A DNA stretch of 64,000 bases from an uncultured Oceanospirillales bacterium (lineage in GTDB: Bacteria > Pseudomonadota > Gammaproteobacteria > Xanthomonadales > SZUA-36). Every line of letters starts with the position of its first letter. The first letter of the stretch is position 1. Positions 1 through 8,082 of the stretch are shown here, in pieces. The DNA lies in NCBI GenBank assembly GCA_913055655.1, contig CAJXKA010000002.1:124001-188000 (forward strand). The letters run 5' to 3'. A model generated the notes under the pieces. That model made no database searches. It was not told the origin of the DNA and was given only the letters and a program-made list of their open reading frames with translations. The translations under genes and the position numbers were made by a program.

Positions 1-170
1 AGCACGCTGCCGGCACTGGCGATATCGCCCCGCGCGACGATCGCCCCGGCGTTCGCCAGGCCCGGTGGCTCACTGCGCTGGAAGGCGACCACCTGGTCAC
101 CGCGTGCCAGCAGCTGCCGGCAGACGGCGCCGCCGATAAAACCGCCGCCGCCGGTGACCAGGACTTTCAT
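1..170 (-). CDS. oleD: OleD, NAD(P)-dependent 2-alkyl-3-oxoalkanoate reductase (N-terminal fragment)
   Basis: Only the first 56 or so residues lie inside the window; the gene continues past position 1. The N-terminus reads MKVLVTGGGGFIGGAVCRQL, a Rossmann nucleotide-binding start (GGxGFIG) typical of extended short-chain dehydrogenase/epimerase proteins. OleD in known olefin pathways reduces the beta-keto acid made by OleA to a beta-hydroxy acid. The ATG overlaps the stop codon of oleC by four bases (ATGA), so the two are almost certainly cotranslated. The OleD call rests mainly on its place directly after oleA-oleB-oleC, since a generic epimerase would look the same over this short stretch. 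Confidence 0.85.
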   Translation of the reverse strand, partial: MKVLVTGGGGFIGGAVCRQLLARGDQVVAFQRSEPPGLANAGAIVARGDIASAGSV

Positions 171-1864
171 CGCAGCTTATCCTTCGTGAGTTGCGCCGTC
201 GCCCATTGGCCGAGCGCTTCCCGGCCAATCTTCGAGTTGTGGCGGATGTCGACCGGGAACGACTTGTGAAACATGACCGTGCGGATGGCGGTCGTGGCGG
301 GATTGGCGGCTGCCATCGCCAGCAGCGCGGTCTTCAGCGCGGTACCGGCGTCACCCCGGACCATTTTCGGATCCCGGGGCTCCACGCACAGCACGGGTTG
401 CTGTTCACCGGGCGGTCCAACGCCGACCAGTGCGGTTCGCGCGACATCCTGGTGGGTATTGAAAACGGCTTCCAGCTGGTCGGTAAACAGGTCACCGTGC
501 CTGGTCGTGATCCGTTGGGACTTCCGCCCGCAGAACCAGATCCGGCCATCCGGGTCGATGTAGCCGATATCGCCCATGCGGTGCCAGGCACGGCCTTCCG
601 CATCCACCGTCGCGGCTTTCGTAGTCGCCTCGTCGCGGTGCCAGTAGCCGGCGGTGGCGGTTGGGCCGTGGACGATGATTTCGCCGACCTCGCCGTGAGA
701 GAGCAGCTGTTCTGGCTGCAGTTCGGGTACGGCATCGTCCGTAATCGCCATGATGGCGACAATATTCGGCGGGACGGGGCGGCCGACGCAGATACCATTG
801 CCCGCCGCGGCGCGGTCGGTGATATCTTCGTTGAGCGATTCGCTGTCGATACTGGCCACCGGCAGGCATTCGGTGGCGCCGTATGGCGTGTGCACGCGGC
901 CGCCACCGGACAGCGCGGCCGCCACGCGCCGCACGGTCTGTGTAGGGACCGCCGCGCCGGCGGAAAGCACCCGCCTGACGGTCGGCAGACCCTTATTTTT
1001 CGCCTGGGTATATTCGCCCAGGTTTTTTAGCAGCGCCGGGGAGCCGAACACGTTGGTGACGCCGAAGCGCTCAATGGCCTGTACCAGCAATGCGGGGTCG
1101 GCCCTGGCGGGACGGGTCGGGTCCATGTGAGGCACCACCGTGGTCATGCCCAGCGCCGGGTCGAACAGCGCGAATGGCGGGAATGTCGCCAGGTCCACCT
1201 CGCCGGCCCCGATGCCGAAGTGGTCGCGCAGCATTTCCACCTGGTAGTGGAATTGGCGGTGACGGTAGACCACCCCTTTCGGCGGGCCGGTGCTGCCGGA
1301 GGTGAACAGGATGGCGGCGATGTCCTCGGCTCGTGTGTCGCACAACCGGGCGGATGCGAACTCGCCTGAGCGCCCCAGCGTCGCGAGACGGTCGACCGAT
1401 ACGCCGCCCCATACGAATCTCGGCCCCACCGTCACGCGGTGGCGAATGGTGCCCGGTGACCAGCGCAGGATCACGCTGGCGGCCTGCGCACGCGTGACGC
1501 CGACAAACGCGTGCGGCGCGGCCTCACCCAGGCACTGTTTCAGGTGTTTCGGGCCGATGCCGGGGTCGATCAGCACCGGCACGATGCCCGCCTTGAACAG
1601 GGCGAAGAACAACGCGAAGAACTCGCGGCCGGGCGGCACCATCAGCGCGGCCCGTTCACCGGGAGCGATGCCCAGCGCCAGCAGCCCACGCGCGCAGTCG
1701 TTGCTCAGTGCGTGCAGTTCAGCGTAGCTGCAGGATTCAAAAAGCACCTCGCCGCCGCGCAACCCGATGGGGAAATGGATCGCAGCCGCGTCCGGACGCC
1801 GCAGGGCCTGCTCACCCAGCGCCGCGGCGACATTGCAGGGCTCAGGCGCCGGCCACCGCGTCAT
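167..1864 (-). CDS. oleC: OleC, AMP-dependent beta-lactone synthetase of olefin biosynthesis
   Basis: This is an adenylate-forming enzyme of the acyl-CoA synthetase superfamily. The P-loop-like A3 motif FTSGSTGPPKG, the YGATE motif and the GDIGYIDPDGRIWFCGR region are all present. OleC converts the beta-hydroxy acid from OleD into a beta-lactone, which OleB then decarboxylates to a cis-olefin (established for Xanthomonas/Stenotrophomonas OleC). I chose the ATG at 1864 because GGAAGG lies just before it; an in-frame GTG at 1885 lacks such a site. Either start overlaps the end of oleB. The final ATGA overlaps oleD. About 565 residues is normal for OleC, and it is not fused to OleB as it is in some actinobacteria. 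Confidence 0.93.
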   Translation of the reverse strand: MTRWPAPEPCNVAAALGEQALRRPDAAAIHFPIGLRGGEVLFESCSYAELHALSNDCARGLLALGIAPGERAALMVPPGREFFALFFALFKAGIVPVLIDPGIGPKHLKQCLGEAAPHAFVGVTRAQAASVILRWSPGTIRHRVTVGPRFVWGGVSVDRLATLGRSGEFASARLCDTRAEDIAAILFTSGSTGPPKGVVYRHRQFHYQVEMLRDHFGIGAGEVDLATFPPFALFDPALGMTTVVPHMDPTRPARADPALLVQAIERFGVTNVFGSPALLKNLGEYTQAKNKGLPTVRRVLSAGAAVPTQTVRRVAAALSGGGRVHTPYGATECLPVASIDSESLNEDITDRAAAGNGICVGRPVPPNIVAIMAITDDAVPELQPEQLLSHGEVGEIIVHGPTATAGYWHRDEATTKAATVDAEGRAWHRMGDIGYIDPDGRIWFCGRKSQRITTRHGDLFTDQLEAVFNTHQDVARTALVGVGPPGEQQPVLCVEPRDPKMVRGDAGTALKTALLAMAAANPATTAIRTVMFHKSFPVDIRHNSKIGREALGQWATAQLTKDKLR

Positions 1865-2795
1865 GGCCTTCCGGGGCCCGTTCACCGATAAAGCGGGCGA
1901 TGCGCGCTACCAGTTCCGGTCCGCCGTCCTCGAGGATGTAATGGCCACAGTCTTCGTGACGATGCACTTCGGCATTGGGCAGGAGCGATTCCCAACGCCG
2001 CAGGAAATGCGCGTCAAAGACAAAATCCTTCATGCCCCATTCCACCAGCGCCGGCGTGTCGGCGAAGCCGGCCAGGGCTCGTTCGGTACGCTCGACGATG
2101 TCATAGCCGCTGTCGCCGGGCTTCAGCGGGATGTCCTGTACAAAACGCAGCGTGGCGATGCGGTTGTCCCAGCTGTCGTATGGCCCGGTGTAGCCGGCGC
2201 GGACTTCCGCGTTGACCGGCTTTTTAAAGCCCAGCCGGGCCGCGCCGCCGGAAAAGGCGTTGAATGCGCGGACGGTGAAGGCGCCCAGCTTTGTGCGGCC
2301 GGCGAACCACAACGCCAGCGGAAAATTCTTGGTTTCAGGCAAGGGAAACGCGGCCGTGTTGAGGACCACGCAACGGTCAATGTTCGCGTTTGAGCCCGTC
2401 GCCCAGCCGAAGCCGATCATGCCGCCCCAGTCGTGCACCACCAGCGTCAGCGGCTGGTCGGGGGCCAGGTGATCCATGAGCGAACCGAGGTCGGCAATGC
2501 GCCGTTCCAGCGTGTAGGGGTAGTCGTCGTCACCGGGCTTGTCGGACAGGCCGCAACCGATGTGGTCGGGCACGATGCAGCGGAAACGCCCGCGCAGCGC
2601 GTTCACGAGGTTGCGGTAGTAGAACGACCAGGTCGGGTTGCCGTGCACCATCAGCACGGGGGGCGCGTCGCGGGGCCCCTCGTCCAGGTAGTGCATTCGG
2701 CCCCCATCGAGGTCCAGCCAGTGGGACTCGAAGGGGTAGAGGTGTTCGGGTGGCCGGTACGCGTGGGCGTGTTCGGCGTCTTTCGGCGCGGGCAT
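1842..2795 (-). CDS. oleB: OleB, alpha/beta-hydrolase beta-lactone decarboxylase
   Basis: This 317-residue alpha/beta hydrolase belongs to the haloalkane dehalogenase branch. The nucleophile elbow is VVHDWGGMIG, with Asp rather than Ser as nucleophile, and the oxyanion-side motif HGNPTWSFYYRN is the classic dehalogenase-family signature. A late EDCGHYILED supplies the catalytic His. OleB decarboxylates the beta-lactone made by OleC to give the final alkene. It sits 8 bases after oleA and overlaps oleC by 20-40 bases, so the operon is oleA-oleB-oleC-oleD. Taken alone it could be called a haloalkane dehalogenase; the neighbourhood makes OleB much more likely. Confidence 0.92.
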   Translation of the reverse strand: MPAPKDAEHAHAYRPPEHLYPFESHWLDLDGGRMHYLDEGPRDAPPVLMVHGNPTWSFYYRNLVNALRGRFRCIVPDHIGCGLSDKPGDDDYPYTLERRIADLGSLMDHLAPDQPLTLVVHDWGGMIGFGWATGSNANIDRCVVLNTAAFPLPETKNFPLALWFAGRTKLGAFTVRAFNAFSGGAARLGFKKPVNAEVRAGYTGPYDSWDNRIATLRFVQDIPLKPGDSGYDIVERTERALAGFADTPALVEWGMKDFVFDAHFLRRWESLLPNAEVHRHEDCGHYILEDGGPELVARIARFIGERAPEGHDAVAGA

Positions 2796-2803
2796 GCGGC
2801 CCG

Positions 2804-3820
2804 TTACCAGACCACTTCCGCCATGGAGCAGTTCAGGCCCGAGCCGATGCCCAGCAGGGCAATGCGGTCACCACGCTTCACCCGGCCCAGTTCAACGGCC
2901 TTGGCCAGCGCGATGGGCACGGATGCCGGGCCGATGTTGCCGAACTGCGGGTAGATTCTCTGTACGCGGGACGGATCCAGGCCCAGCAGCTGCACGATGG
3001 CCTCGGTGTGGACCTTGCTGATCTGGTGAATGATGAACTGGTCGAGTTCATCCGCGACCCAGCCCATGGCCTTGCGGGCCACGTGGAACGTACCGGTGGC
3101 CAGTTTAAGGCCCTCGGTGAGCAGGGTCTTGGTATCGGTGACCATCTTGTCCATGTTACCACGGCACAGGTGGCTGAACTCGGTTGCCGCGCGGGTGATG
3201 CTGCCGCGGTAGGTGTGACCCTCCGGGGCCAGGTCGGCGCGGGACATGACCATGGCGGCGGCGCCGGAGCCCAGCGTCAGCGAGGCGAACTCGGAACGGA
3301 ACTCGAGCTCGGTGATCTCCGGCTGCAACAGGCGGGAAATGGTGGATTCAGTGATCGGGCCGCTGGTTTCGCCGTTGACGATCAGCGCGTAGCCGATTTC
3401 ACCACGCTCGATCATGCGCGCGGCGATGTCCATGCCGTTCAGGAACGCCAGGCAGGCGTTGCCGACGTCGAAATTCACGCACTCGCCGGAAAGCCCCAGG
3501 TTGCCGTGCACGATGCAGGCAGTGGAGGGTTCCAGGAAGTCGCGGCTGACCGAGGTGTTGATAATGATGCCGATGTCCTTGCGGTCGACGCCGGATTCCG
3601 CCAGTACCTTCTCGGCGGCCAGCGTGGCGGCATCCGAGGGTTGGGTGCCTTCATCCCACACGCGGCGCTCGCCGATGCCGGACAGTTCTTCCAGCAGGTT
3701 CGAGCGGATGCCGAAACGTTCCATCGTCGGTGCCAGTCGGGCGGATATTTCGTTCGAGGTCAGGCGATGGGGGGCCTCGACGGCGGCAAGGGAGTGCACT
3801 GAAACGTTTTCGAAGAGCAT
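2804..3820 (-). CDS. oleA: OleA, thiolase-fold acyl-CoA condensing enzyme
   Basis: A 338-residue ketoacyl-ACP-synthase-III-like (thiolase superfamily) protein. The catalytic Cys sits in VGNACLAFLNG; the C-terminal half carries FIIHQISKVH (catalytic His) and YPQFGNIGPASVP (catalytic Asn). OleA carries out a head-to-head Claisen condensation of two fatty acyl-CoAs to a 2-alkyl-3-ketoacid, the first committed step of long-chain olefin synthesis. I chose MLFENVSVHS (3820) as the start because it matches the N-terminus usual for this family; an upstream in-frame ATG at 3850 would add ten atypical residues. It leads the oleABCD operon, and a promoter-like sequence lies just upstream. Confidence 0.93.
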   Translation of the reverse strand: MLFENVSVHSLAAVEAPHRLTSNEISARLAPTMERFGIRSNLLEELSGIGERRVWDEGTQPSDAATLAAEKVLAESGVDRKDIGIIINTSVSRDFLEPSTACIVHGNLGLSGECVNFDVGNACLAFLNGMDIAARMIERGEIGYALIVNGETSGPITESTISRLLQPEITELEFRSEFASLTLGSGAAAMVMSRADLAPEGHTYRGSITRAATEFSHLCRGNMDKMVTDTKTLLTEGLKLATGTFHVARKAMGWVADELDQFIIHQISKVHTEAIVQLLGLDPSRVQRIYPQFGNIGPASVPIALAKAVELGRVKRGDRIALLGIGSGLNCSMAEVVW

Positions 3821-3846
3821 GGCTGGGGTCTCGCAAGGGGTGGCTA

Positions 3847-3875
3847 ACACTACTGCCCATTTCGGGTCGAATCAA
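3847..3875 (-). promoter_or_regulatory. Candidate sigma70 promoter for oleABCD
   Basis: On the minus strand TTGATT and TAGTGT are separated by 17 bases. The predicted transcript would begin about 20 bases before the oleA ATG at 3820. This is a moderate consensus match read by eye with no experimental support. Confidence 0.35.
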
Positions 3876-4012
3876 GCATAAATGGGGGCGTGGGGGCCGG
3901 CTTCAAGTCTCCAGGCGCCGCCCCGTGGCTATGTTTCACCGGGGTGGATTGGTTAGACTGCAGGCCAAGGCCGGGGCAGGCACGCCCCGTGACACCCTTC
4001 GGCGCAGAAGAA

Positions 4013-4756
4013 ATGAGCGAAACCGAGCCGCCCGAAAATCCGGATTTCCAGCCGCGGTCGCTGCCGTTGCAGGACCTTGCGCTGCCCGATCCGGGCGTGG
4101 TGCACCTGTGGTTCATGGACCTGGTTGAACTGGGCAATCCGCTGGACCCGACGGCCGGCATCGACCGGGCCCGGTTTACCCCGCCCCAGCAACGCACCCT
4201 GCGTCGTTTTTACCTGCGGTTATTGCTCGGTGCCTACATGGGCCTGCCGGGCAAGGACGTTTCCATTTCCCGCGCCGTCCGCGGCAAGCCGATGCTTGAT
4301 CGGCGCGTGCATGAGCCGGTGCTGGATTTCTCGCTGGCCAACAGCGACGGCTGTTGCCTGGTCGGCGTGACCAGCGGCGCCCTGATCGGTGTGGACCTGG
4401 AACTGCTGGGCCGGCGTGCCGGAAAACCCATGTCCCTGGCGAAGCGCTATTTCAGCGAGCCTGAACAGGCCGAGCTGGCCGCCATCGAGGCCGCGCGCCA
4501 GGACGAAGCCTTCCTGTACGCCTGGGCCTGCAAGGAGGCCGTGGTGAAAGCCGCGGGCCATGGCATTGCGAATCGGTTGTGCCGTTTCACGGTGAATGTG
4601 AGCCCGGAATCACCGCCGGCCATTACCGCGATGGACGACGACGAGCCTGCCGAGTGGCGGATGGCCGTGTTTCGGCCGGGTGAGCGTCACCTGGGCGCGA
4701 TTGCGGTGCGGAATCGGGCGTTGGTTCTGGAGGGGTTTCGGCTGGTGGGGCGGTGA
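4013..4756 (+). CDS. 4'-phosphopantetheinyl transferase (Sfp/Gsp/HetI type)
   Basis: This enzyme moves phosphopantetheine from CoA to a serine of acyl- or peptidyl-carrier proteins. Family motifs appear in order: RGKPML, LDFSLANSDG, the metal-binding IGVDLE, RYFSEPE and YAWACKEAVVKA (W-KEA-K). At 247 residues it has the size of a Sfp-type enzyme, longer than AcpS. The ATG at 4013 follows a GCAGAAGAA ribosome-binding region; the frame stays open upstream without a good site. It is divergent from oleABCD. A link to the olefin pathway is not needed biochemically, because OleA uses acyl-CoA. The TGA stop lies inside the first unit of an octamer repeat array. Confidence 0.88.
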   Translation: MSETEPPENPDFQPRSLPLQDLALPDPGVVHLWFMDLVELGNPLDPTAGIDRARFTPPQQRTLRRFYLRLLLGAYMGLPGKDVSISRAVRGKPMLDRRVHEPVLDFSLANSDGCCLVGVTSGALIGVDLELLGRRAGKPMSLAKRYFSEPEQAELAAIEAARQDEAFLYAWACKEAVVKAAGHGIANRLCRFTVNVSPESPPAITAMDDDEPAEWRMAVFRPGERHLGAIAVRNRALVLEGFRLVGR

Positions 4757-4878
4757 GACGGCGGGACGGTGAAACGGTGAGACGGCGGGACGGTGGGACG
4801 GTGAAACGGTGAGACGGCGGGACGGTGAGACGGCGGGACGGTGAGACGGGGAATCGGGGAATCGGGGAATCGGTGAAA
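4751..4878 (+). repeat. Octamer tandem array 1 (CGGYGRRA, about 16 units)
   Basis: Sixteen consecutive 8-base units can be read, mostly CGGTGAGA, CGGCGGGA and CGGTGAAA, ending with three CGGGGAAT units. The array begins on the last codon and stop of the phosphopantetheinyl transferase (cggTGAga). Because the unit length is not a multiple of three, TGA recurs in all three plus-strand frames. Confidence 0.95.
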
Positions 4879-4908
4879 AGGGCAGAACTGGTCGGGGGTG
4901 AGGGGTTA

Positions 4909-4972
4909 CCGTTTCACCAGCAAGGCGCTGAGCGGCTTGCGACTCACCAGCCGCGCGTAGCGCGGCGACTCA
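4909..4972. repeat. Hairpin array with CACCAG linkers (copy 1)
   Basis: Two different hairpins are each preceded by TTTCACCAG or ACTCACCAG and followed by GACTCACC. The second is perfect: GCCGCGC, loop GTA, GCGCGGC at 4950-4966. The first pairs GCAAG with CTTGC around an inner CGCT/AGCG stem. The array runs into the ubiB stop codon (minus strand), so it occupies the junction of two convergent genes. The same layout is seen near 28.3 kb. Confidence 0.7.
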
Positions 4973-6631
4973 CCGTCTTCTGGTCGCGCGCAGGAACATC
5001 AGGCCGGCCAGGCCCATCAGGCTGAGGCCGGGAACTGACAGGCCGTAGACAAACCAGGGGCCGGTCTGCAGGCCGGTGAGCAGTGCGCCGGCGATGCCGA
5101 TGGCGCCCGCGCTGAGGACAGAAAGCGTGCGGCGGTGCGAAATGTCATGCTCGGCGCGAAGCGCGGCCAGGTCTTCGGAGGTGATCCGGGTGGTGAAATC
5201 GCCGCGGTTCGCGTCGCGCAGGTAGTCGTGCACCATCCCGGGTATTTCCGGGAACTGCGTCAGCCACTTCGGAATTTTTTCACCGATGTCGCGGAGCGCG
5301 GTAAGCGGGTTATTTTTCTCGAGCATGATTCTTTCGAGTTCCGGCTTGGCTACGCCCCAGATATCCAGCTCCGGGTACAGCTCTCGGCCGATGCCCTCGA
5401 TATTCAGCAGGGTCTTCTGCAGCATGATCAGCTGTGGCTGGATATCCAGGTCGAAACGGCGGGCCACCTGGAACAGTTTCATCATCAGCTCGCCGAACGA
5501 GACCTCGTTGAGCGGCCGCGTGAAGTTGGGCTCGCCGACGGTGCGAACGGCCGACTCCAGCGCGTCGATGCGGGTGTCTGCCGGTACCCAGCCCGCGTCG
5601 ATATGCAGCTGCGCCACGCGGCGGTAGTCCTGGTTGAACAGGGCGATGAAGTTTTCCGAGATGTAAAACAGGTCGTCCGGCGACAGGCTGGCAACGATGC
5701 CGAAATCCAGCGCGATGTACGACGCGTTCTCCGGGTCGGTGGCGTCGACCATGATGTTGCCGGGGTGCATATCGGCGTGGAACAGGTTGTCGCGGAACAC
5801 CTGCTGGTAGAACACGCGGATGCCGCGGTGCGCCAGGCGCTGCAGGTCAACGCCCATCTCGCGCAAACGGTCGACGTCACCCACCGGGATGCCTTCAACC
5901 CGTTCCATGACCAGGATGCGCCGCTTGGTGTATGGCCAGTAGACCTCCGGGATGTACAGGTCGGGGGAGTCGGTAAAGTTGCGTCGCAGGTGCGAGGCAT
6001 TGGAGGCCTCGCGCTGCATGTCGAGCTCATCGAAAATGGTGGTCTCGAACTCGGCGACAATTTCCTTCGGATGGACGCGTTTCGCGCCATCCCAGTAGTG
6101 CTCGGCCAGCGACGCGATGTATTTCAGCAGGTCGATATCACGACGGAGGTCATGTTCGATGTCCGGTCGGACGACCTTGACGACCGCCTTGCTGCCGTCG
6201 TGCAGGGTTGCGGGGTGGACCTGCGCGATGGAGGCCGAGGCCAGCGGCTCGATGTCGAAATGACTGAAGACCTCGTCAACCGACTGGCCCAGCGCTTTCT
6301 CGATAATGTCGCGGGCCTGTTCGCCGGGAAACGGGGGCACGCGGTCCTGCAACAGCGACAGTTCGTCGGCGACGTCGCGCGGCAGCAGGTCGCGGCGCGT
6401 GGACAGGATCTGCCCGAATTTCACGTAGACCGGGCCGAGTTCCTGCATCGCCAGTCGAAGGCGTTCACCGCGAGGTTTTGAAGCGTTGGCGCGCGCGCCG
6501 GGCACCAGCGCCAGCAGCCAGCGCATCGGCCGGTACAGGTGCGTGGCATGCAGCAGGTCGTCCAGTCCGTAGCGCGCCAGGATGGCGCTGATCCGTAACA
6601 GGCTGAGGAACTGGCGGATGGTGTTGATCAC
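4970..6631 (-). CDS. ubiB: UbiB, atypical kinase/ATPase of ubiquinone biosynthesis
   Basis: A 553-residue ABC1/ADCK/UbiB-family protein. The family-specific KxGQ motif (VKFGQILSTR) and the Ala-rich loop ASASIAQVH replace a normal kinase P-loop. Kinase-like metal and catalytic residues follow in HADMHPGNIMV and ALDFGIVA. Two hydrophobic stretches close the C-terminus (around LSAGAIGIAGALLTGL and VPGLSLMGLAGLMFL), which anchor it to the inner membrane. UbiB supports assembly or substrate extraction for the Ubi complex. The GTG start overlaps the ubiJ stop (GTGA), giving the operon ubiE-ubiJ-ubiB. Confidence 0.95.
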   Translation of the reverse strand: MINTIRQFLSLLRISAILARYGLDDLLHATHLYRPMRWLLALVPGARANASKPRGERLRLAMQELGPVYVKFGQILSTRRDLLPRDVADELSLLQDRVPPFPGEQARDIIEKALGQSVDEVFSHFDIEPLASASIAQVHPATLHDGSKAVVKVVRPDIEHDLRRDIDLLKYIASLAEHYWDGAKRVHPKEIVAEFETTIFDELDMQREASNASHLRRNFTDSPDLYIPEVYWPYTKRRILVMERVEGIPVGDVDRLREMGVDLQRLAHRGIRVFYQQVFRDNLFHADMHPGNIMVDATDPENASYIALDFGIVASLSPDDLFYISENFIALFNQDYRRVAQLHIDAGWVPADTRIDALESAVRTVGEPNFTRPLNEVSFGELMMKLFQVARRFDLDIQPQLIMLQKTLLNIEGIGRELYPELDIWGVAKPELERIMLEKNNPLTALRDIGEKIPKWLTQFPEIPGMVHDYLRDANRGDFTTRITSEDLAALRAEHDISHRRTLSVLSAGAIGIAGALLTGLQTGPWFVYGLSVPGLSLMGLAGLMFLRATRRR

Positions 6632-7266
6632 GATTCCGTCCTGGCTTCCAGCCGTCGCAGGCGAGCGGCCAGGCGGCCGACACCGTCACGCAGGTCGTCG
6701 ACCGAATCGGCGAAGTCTTTCAGCTCGGGCCGGTCGACCACGAGGCCGGATTCTTCTCGCAGGTAATGCCCTGCCTGTTCAGCCGCCGTCGCGGCGGTTT
6801 TTCGCGCTGTCCCGGCGCCGCGGCGGATGCCGGATGCGGCCTGGAACCCGAGCGTGTCACCGAACAGGGCGGCCAGTGGGCCTTCCCAGTCCGGCTCAAG
6901 CTGTTTGAAAAACTCGCCCAGGTCCCGGGCCAGGCCGGCGTCGCCCTCGATGGTCACGCCGGAACCGGGCAGGCCCCAGCGGTCGCCGCCGGCCATGGAA
7001 AACAGCGCCACCGGTGTGCCGGTGACGGTGGTGTCCGGTTCACGGTCGGCGTTCAGTGAGACGTTTACCGCGCCGTATTCGAAGCCCAGGTAGAGGGTAA
7101 TGTCGAGTCCGTCGAGCACCACCGCCAGCAGGCGTCCGTCGAGTCGGCGCAGGCGCTCGGGTCCGGTCTGGTCCATGCCGATGGCCTGGTTGAGCGCTGA
7201 TTCAACCATCGCCGCCAGCATGCCGGGCAACGGTGTCCGGTACTGGTGCTGTGTCCCCTCAGCCAC
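6628..7266 (-). CDS. ubiJ: UbiJ, SCP2-domain ubiquinone biosynthesis accessory factor
   Basis: This 212-residue protein lies between ubiE and ubiB, the position of ubiJ in many proteobacteria. The N-terminal half resembles an SCP2 sterol-carrier fold that binds hydrophobic ubiquinone intermediates. The C-terminal half is charged and helical, consistent with the coiled tail of UbiJ that pairs with UbiK. It starts with GTG and overlaps the end of ubiE by 8 bases. Sequence motifs in this family are weak, so the call leans on gene order plus length. Confidence 0.85.
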   Translation of the reverse strand: MAEGTQHQYRTPLPGMLAAMVESALNQAIGMDQTGPERLRRLDGRLLAVVLDGLDITLYLGFEYGAVNVSLNADREPDTTVTGTPVALFSMAGGDRWGLPGSGVTIEGDAGLARDLGEFFKQLEPDWEGPLAALFGDTLGFQAASGIRRGAGTARKTAATAAEQAGHYLREESGLVVDRPELKDFADSVDDLRDGVGRLAARLRRLEARTES

Positions 7267-8023
7267 GTTGCCCCCGATGAATCGCGACCACGCCGCCGGT
7301 CAGGTTTCGGTAGGTGACCGTGCTGAAGCCGGCGTTTTCCAGCATCTTCGCCAGTTCTTTCTGGGGCGGGTGTTTGCGGATGCTCTCGGCCAGGTACTGG
7401 TAGCTGTCGGCATCGCCGGCCACCCACTTGCCCATGGTCGGCAGCAGGCTGAATGAGTAGGTGTCGTAGAGTTTCTTCAGCGGCTCGGCGCGCACCTCGG
7501 AAAACTCGAGAATATGGACGCGGCCGCCGGGGCGCAGCACGCGGCGCATTTCGCGCAGCGCGGCGTCCTTGTCGGTGACGTTGCGCAGGCCGAACGCGAT
7601 CGTTACCGCGTCGAAAGACTTCGACGCGAACGGCAGCTGTTCGGCATTCGCCAGTGCGTAGCGCACATTGGCGACGATGCCGCGGTCGTCCAGCCGGCGA
7701 CGGCCAACTTCGACCATGGCGGCGTTGATGTCGCTGAGCACCACGCGGCCGGAACCGCCCACCTTGCGACTGAGCAGCGCGGCGACATCGCCGGTGCCAC
7801 CGGCCAGGTCCAGCACCCGGTCGCCGGGGTGAATGCCGGCGGTGTCGACGAAATGCCGCTTCCACAGCCGGTGAACGCCCATCGACATCAGGTCGTTCAT
7901 GACGTCGTAATTGCTGGCGACGGAATCGAAAACGCCGCGCACCAGGGCGGTTTTCTCGCCCGTGGCGACCTCGCGGAAGCCGAAATGCGTGGTGCCGGTT
8001 CGGTTGTCGTCGGCTGGCGGCAT
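7259..8023 (-). CDS. ubiE: UbiE/MenG C-methyltransferase
   Basis: A 254-residue class I SAM-dependent methyltransferase. It methylates demethylmenaquinol or the 2-polyprenyl-6-methoxybenzoquinol intermediate of ubiquinone synthesis. Motif I is [15 protein letters not shown]; the UbiE signatures [19 protein letters not shown] and the later [16 protein letters not shown] and KYLYDTY-like region ([16 protein letters not shown]) are clear. An AGGAG ribosome-binding site precedes the ATG. The 59-base gap to hslU contains a GC-rich hairpin without a T-run, so readthrough from hslVU is possible. Confidence 0.96.
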   Translation of the reverse strand: MPPADDNRTGTTHFGFREVATGEKTALVRGVFDSVASNYDVMNDLMSMGVHRLWKRHFVDTAGIHPGDRVLDLAGGTGDVAALLSRKVGGSGRVVLSDINAAMVEVGRRRLDDRGIVANVRYALANAEQLPFASKSFDAVTIAFGLRNVTDKDAALREMRRVLRPGGRVHILEFSEVRAEPLKKLYDTYSFSLLPTMGKWVAGDADSYQYLAESIRKHPPQKELAKMLENAGFSTVTYRNLTGGVVAIHRGQRG

Positions 8024-8082
8024 GGGTGCTCCTCTTTCCCCGGGCCCGGCGGTGGCCGGGCGGATGGGGCTATTGTACGGGC

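Noticed and set aside
2123..2380. Long open frames overlapping real genes on the other strand or in other frames
   Set aside because: High GC makes antisense and shifted frames long; they lack family motifs and overlap well-supported genes such as oleB.
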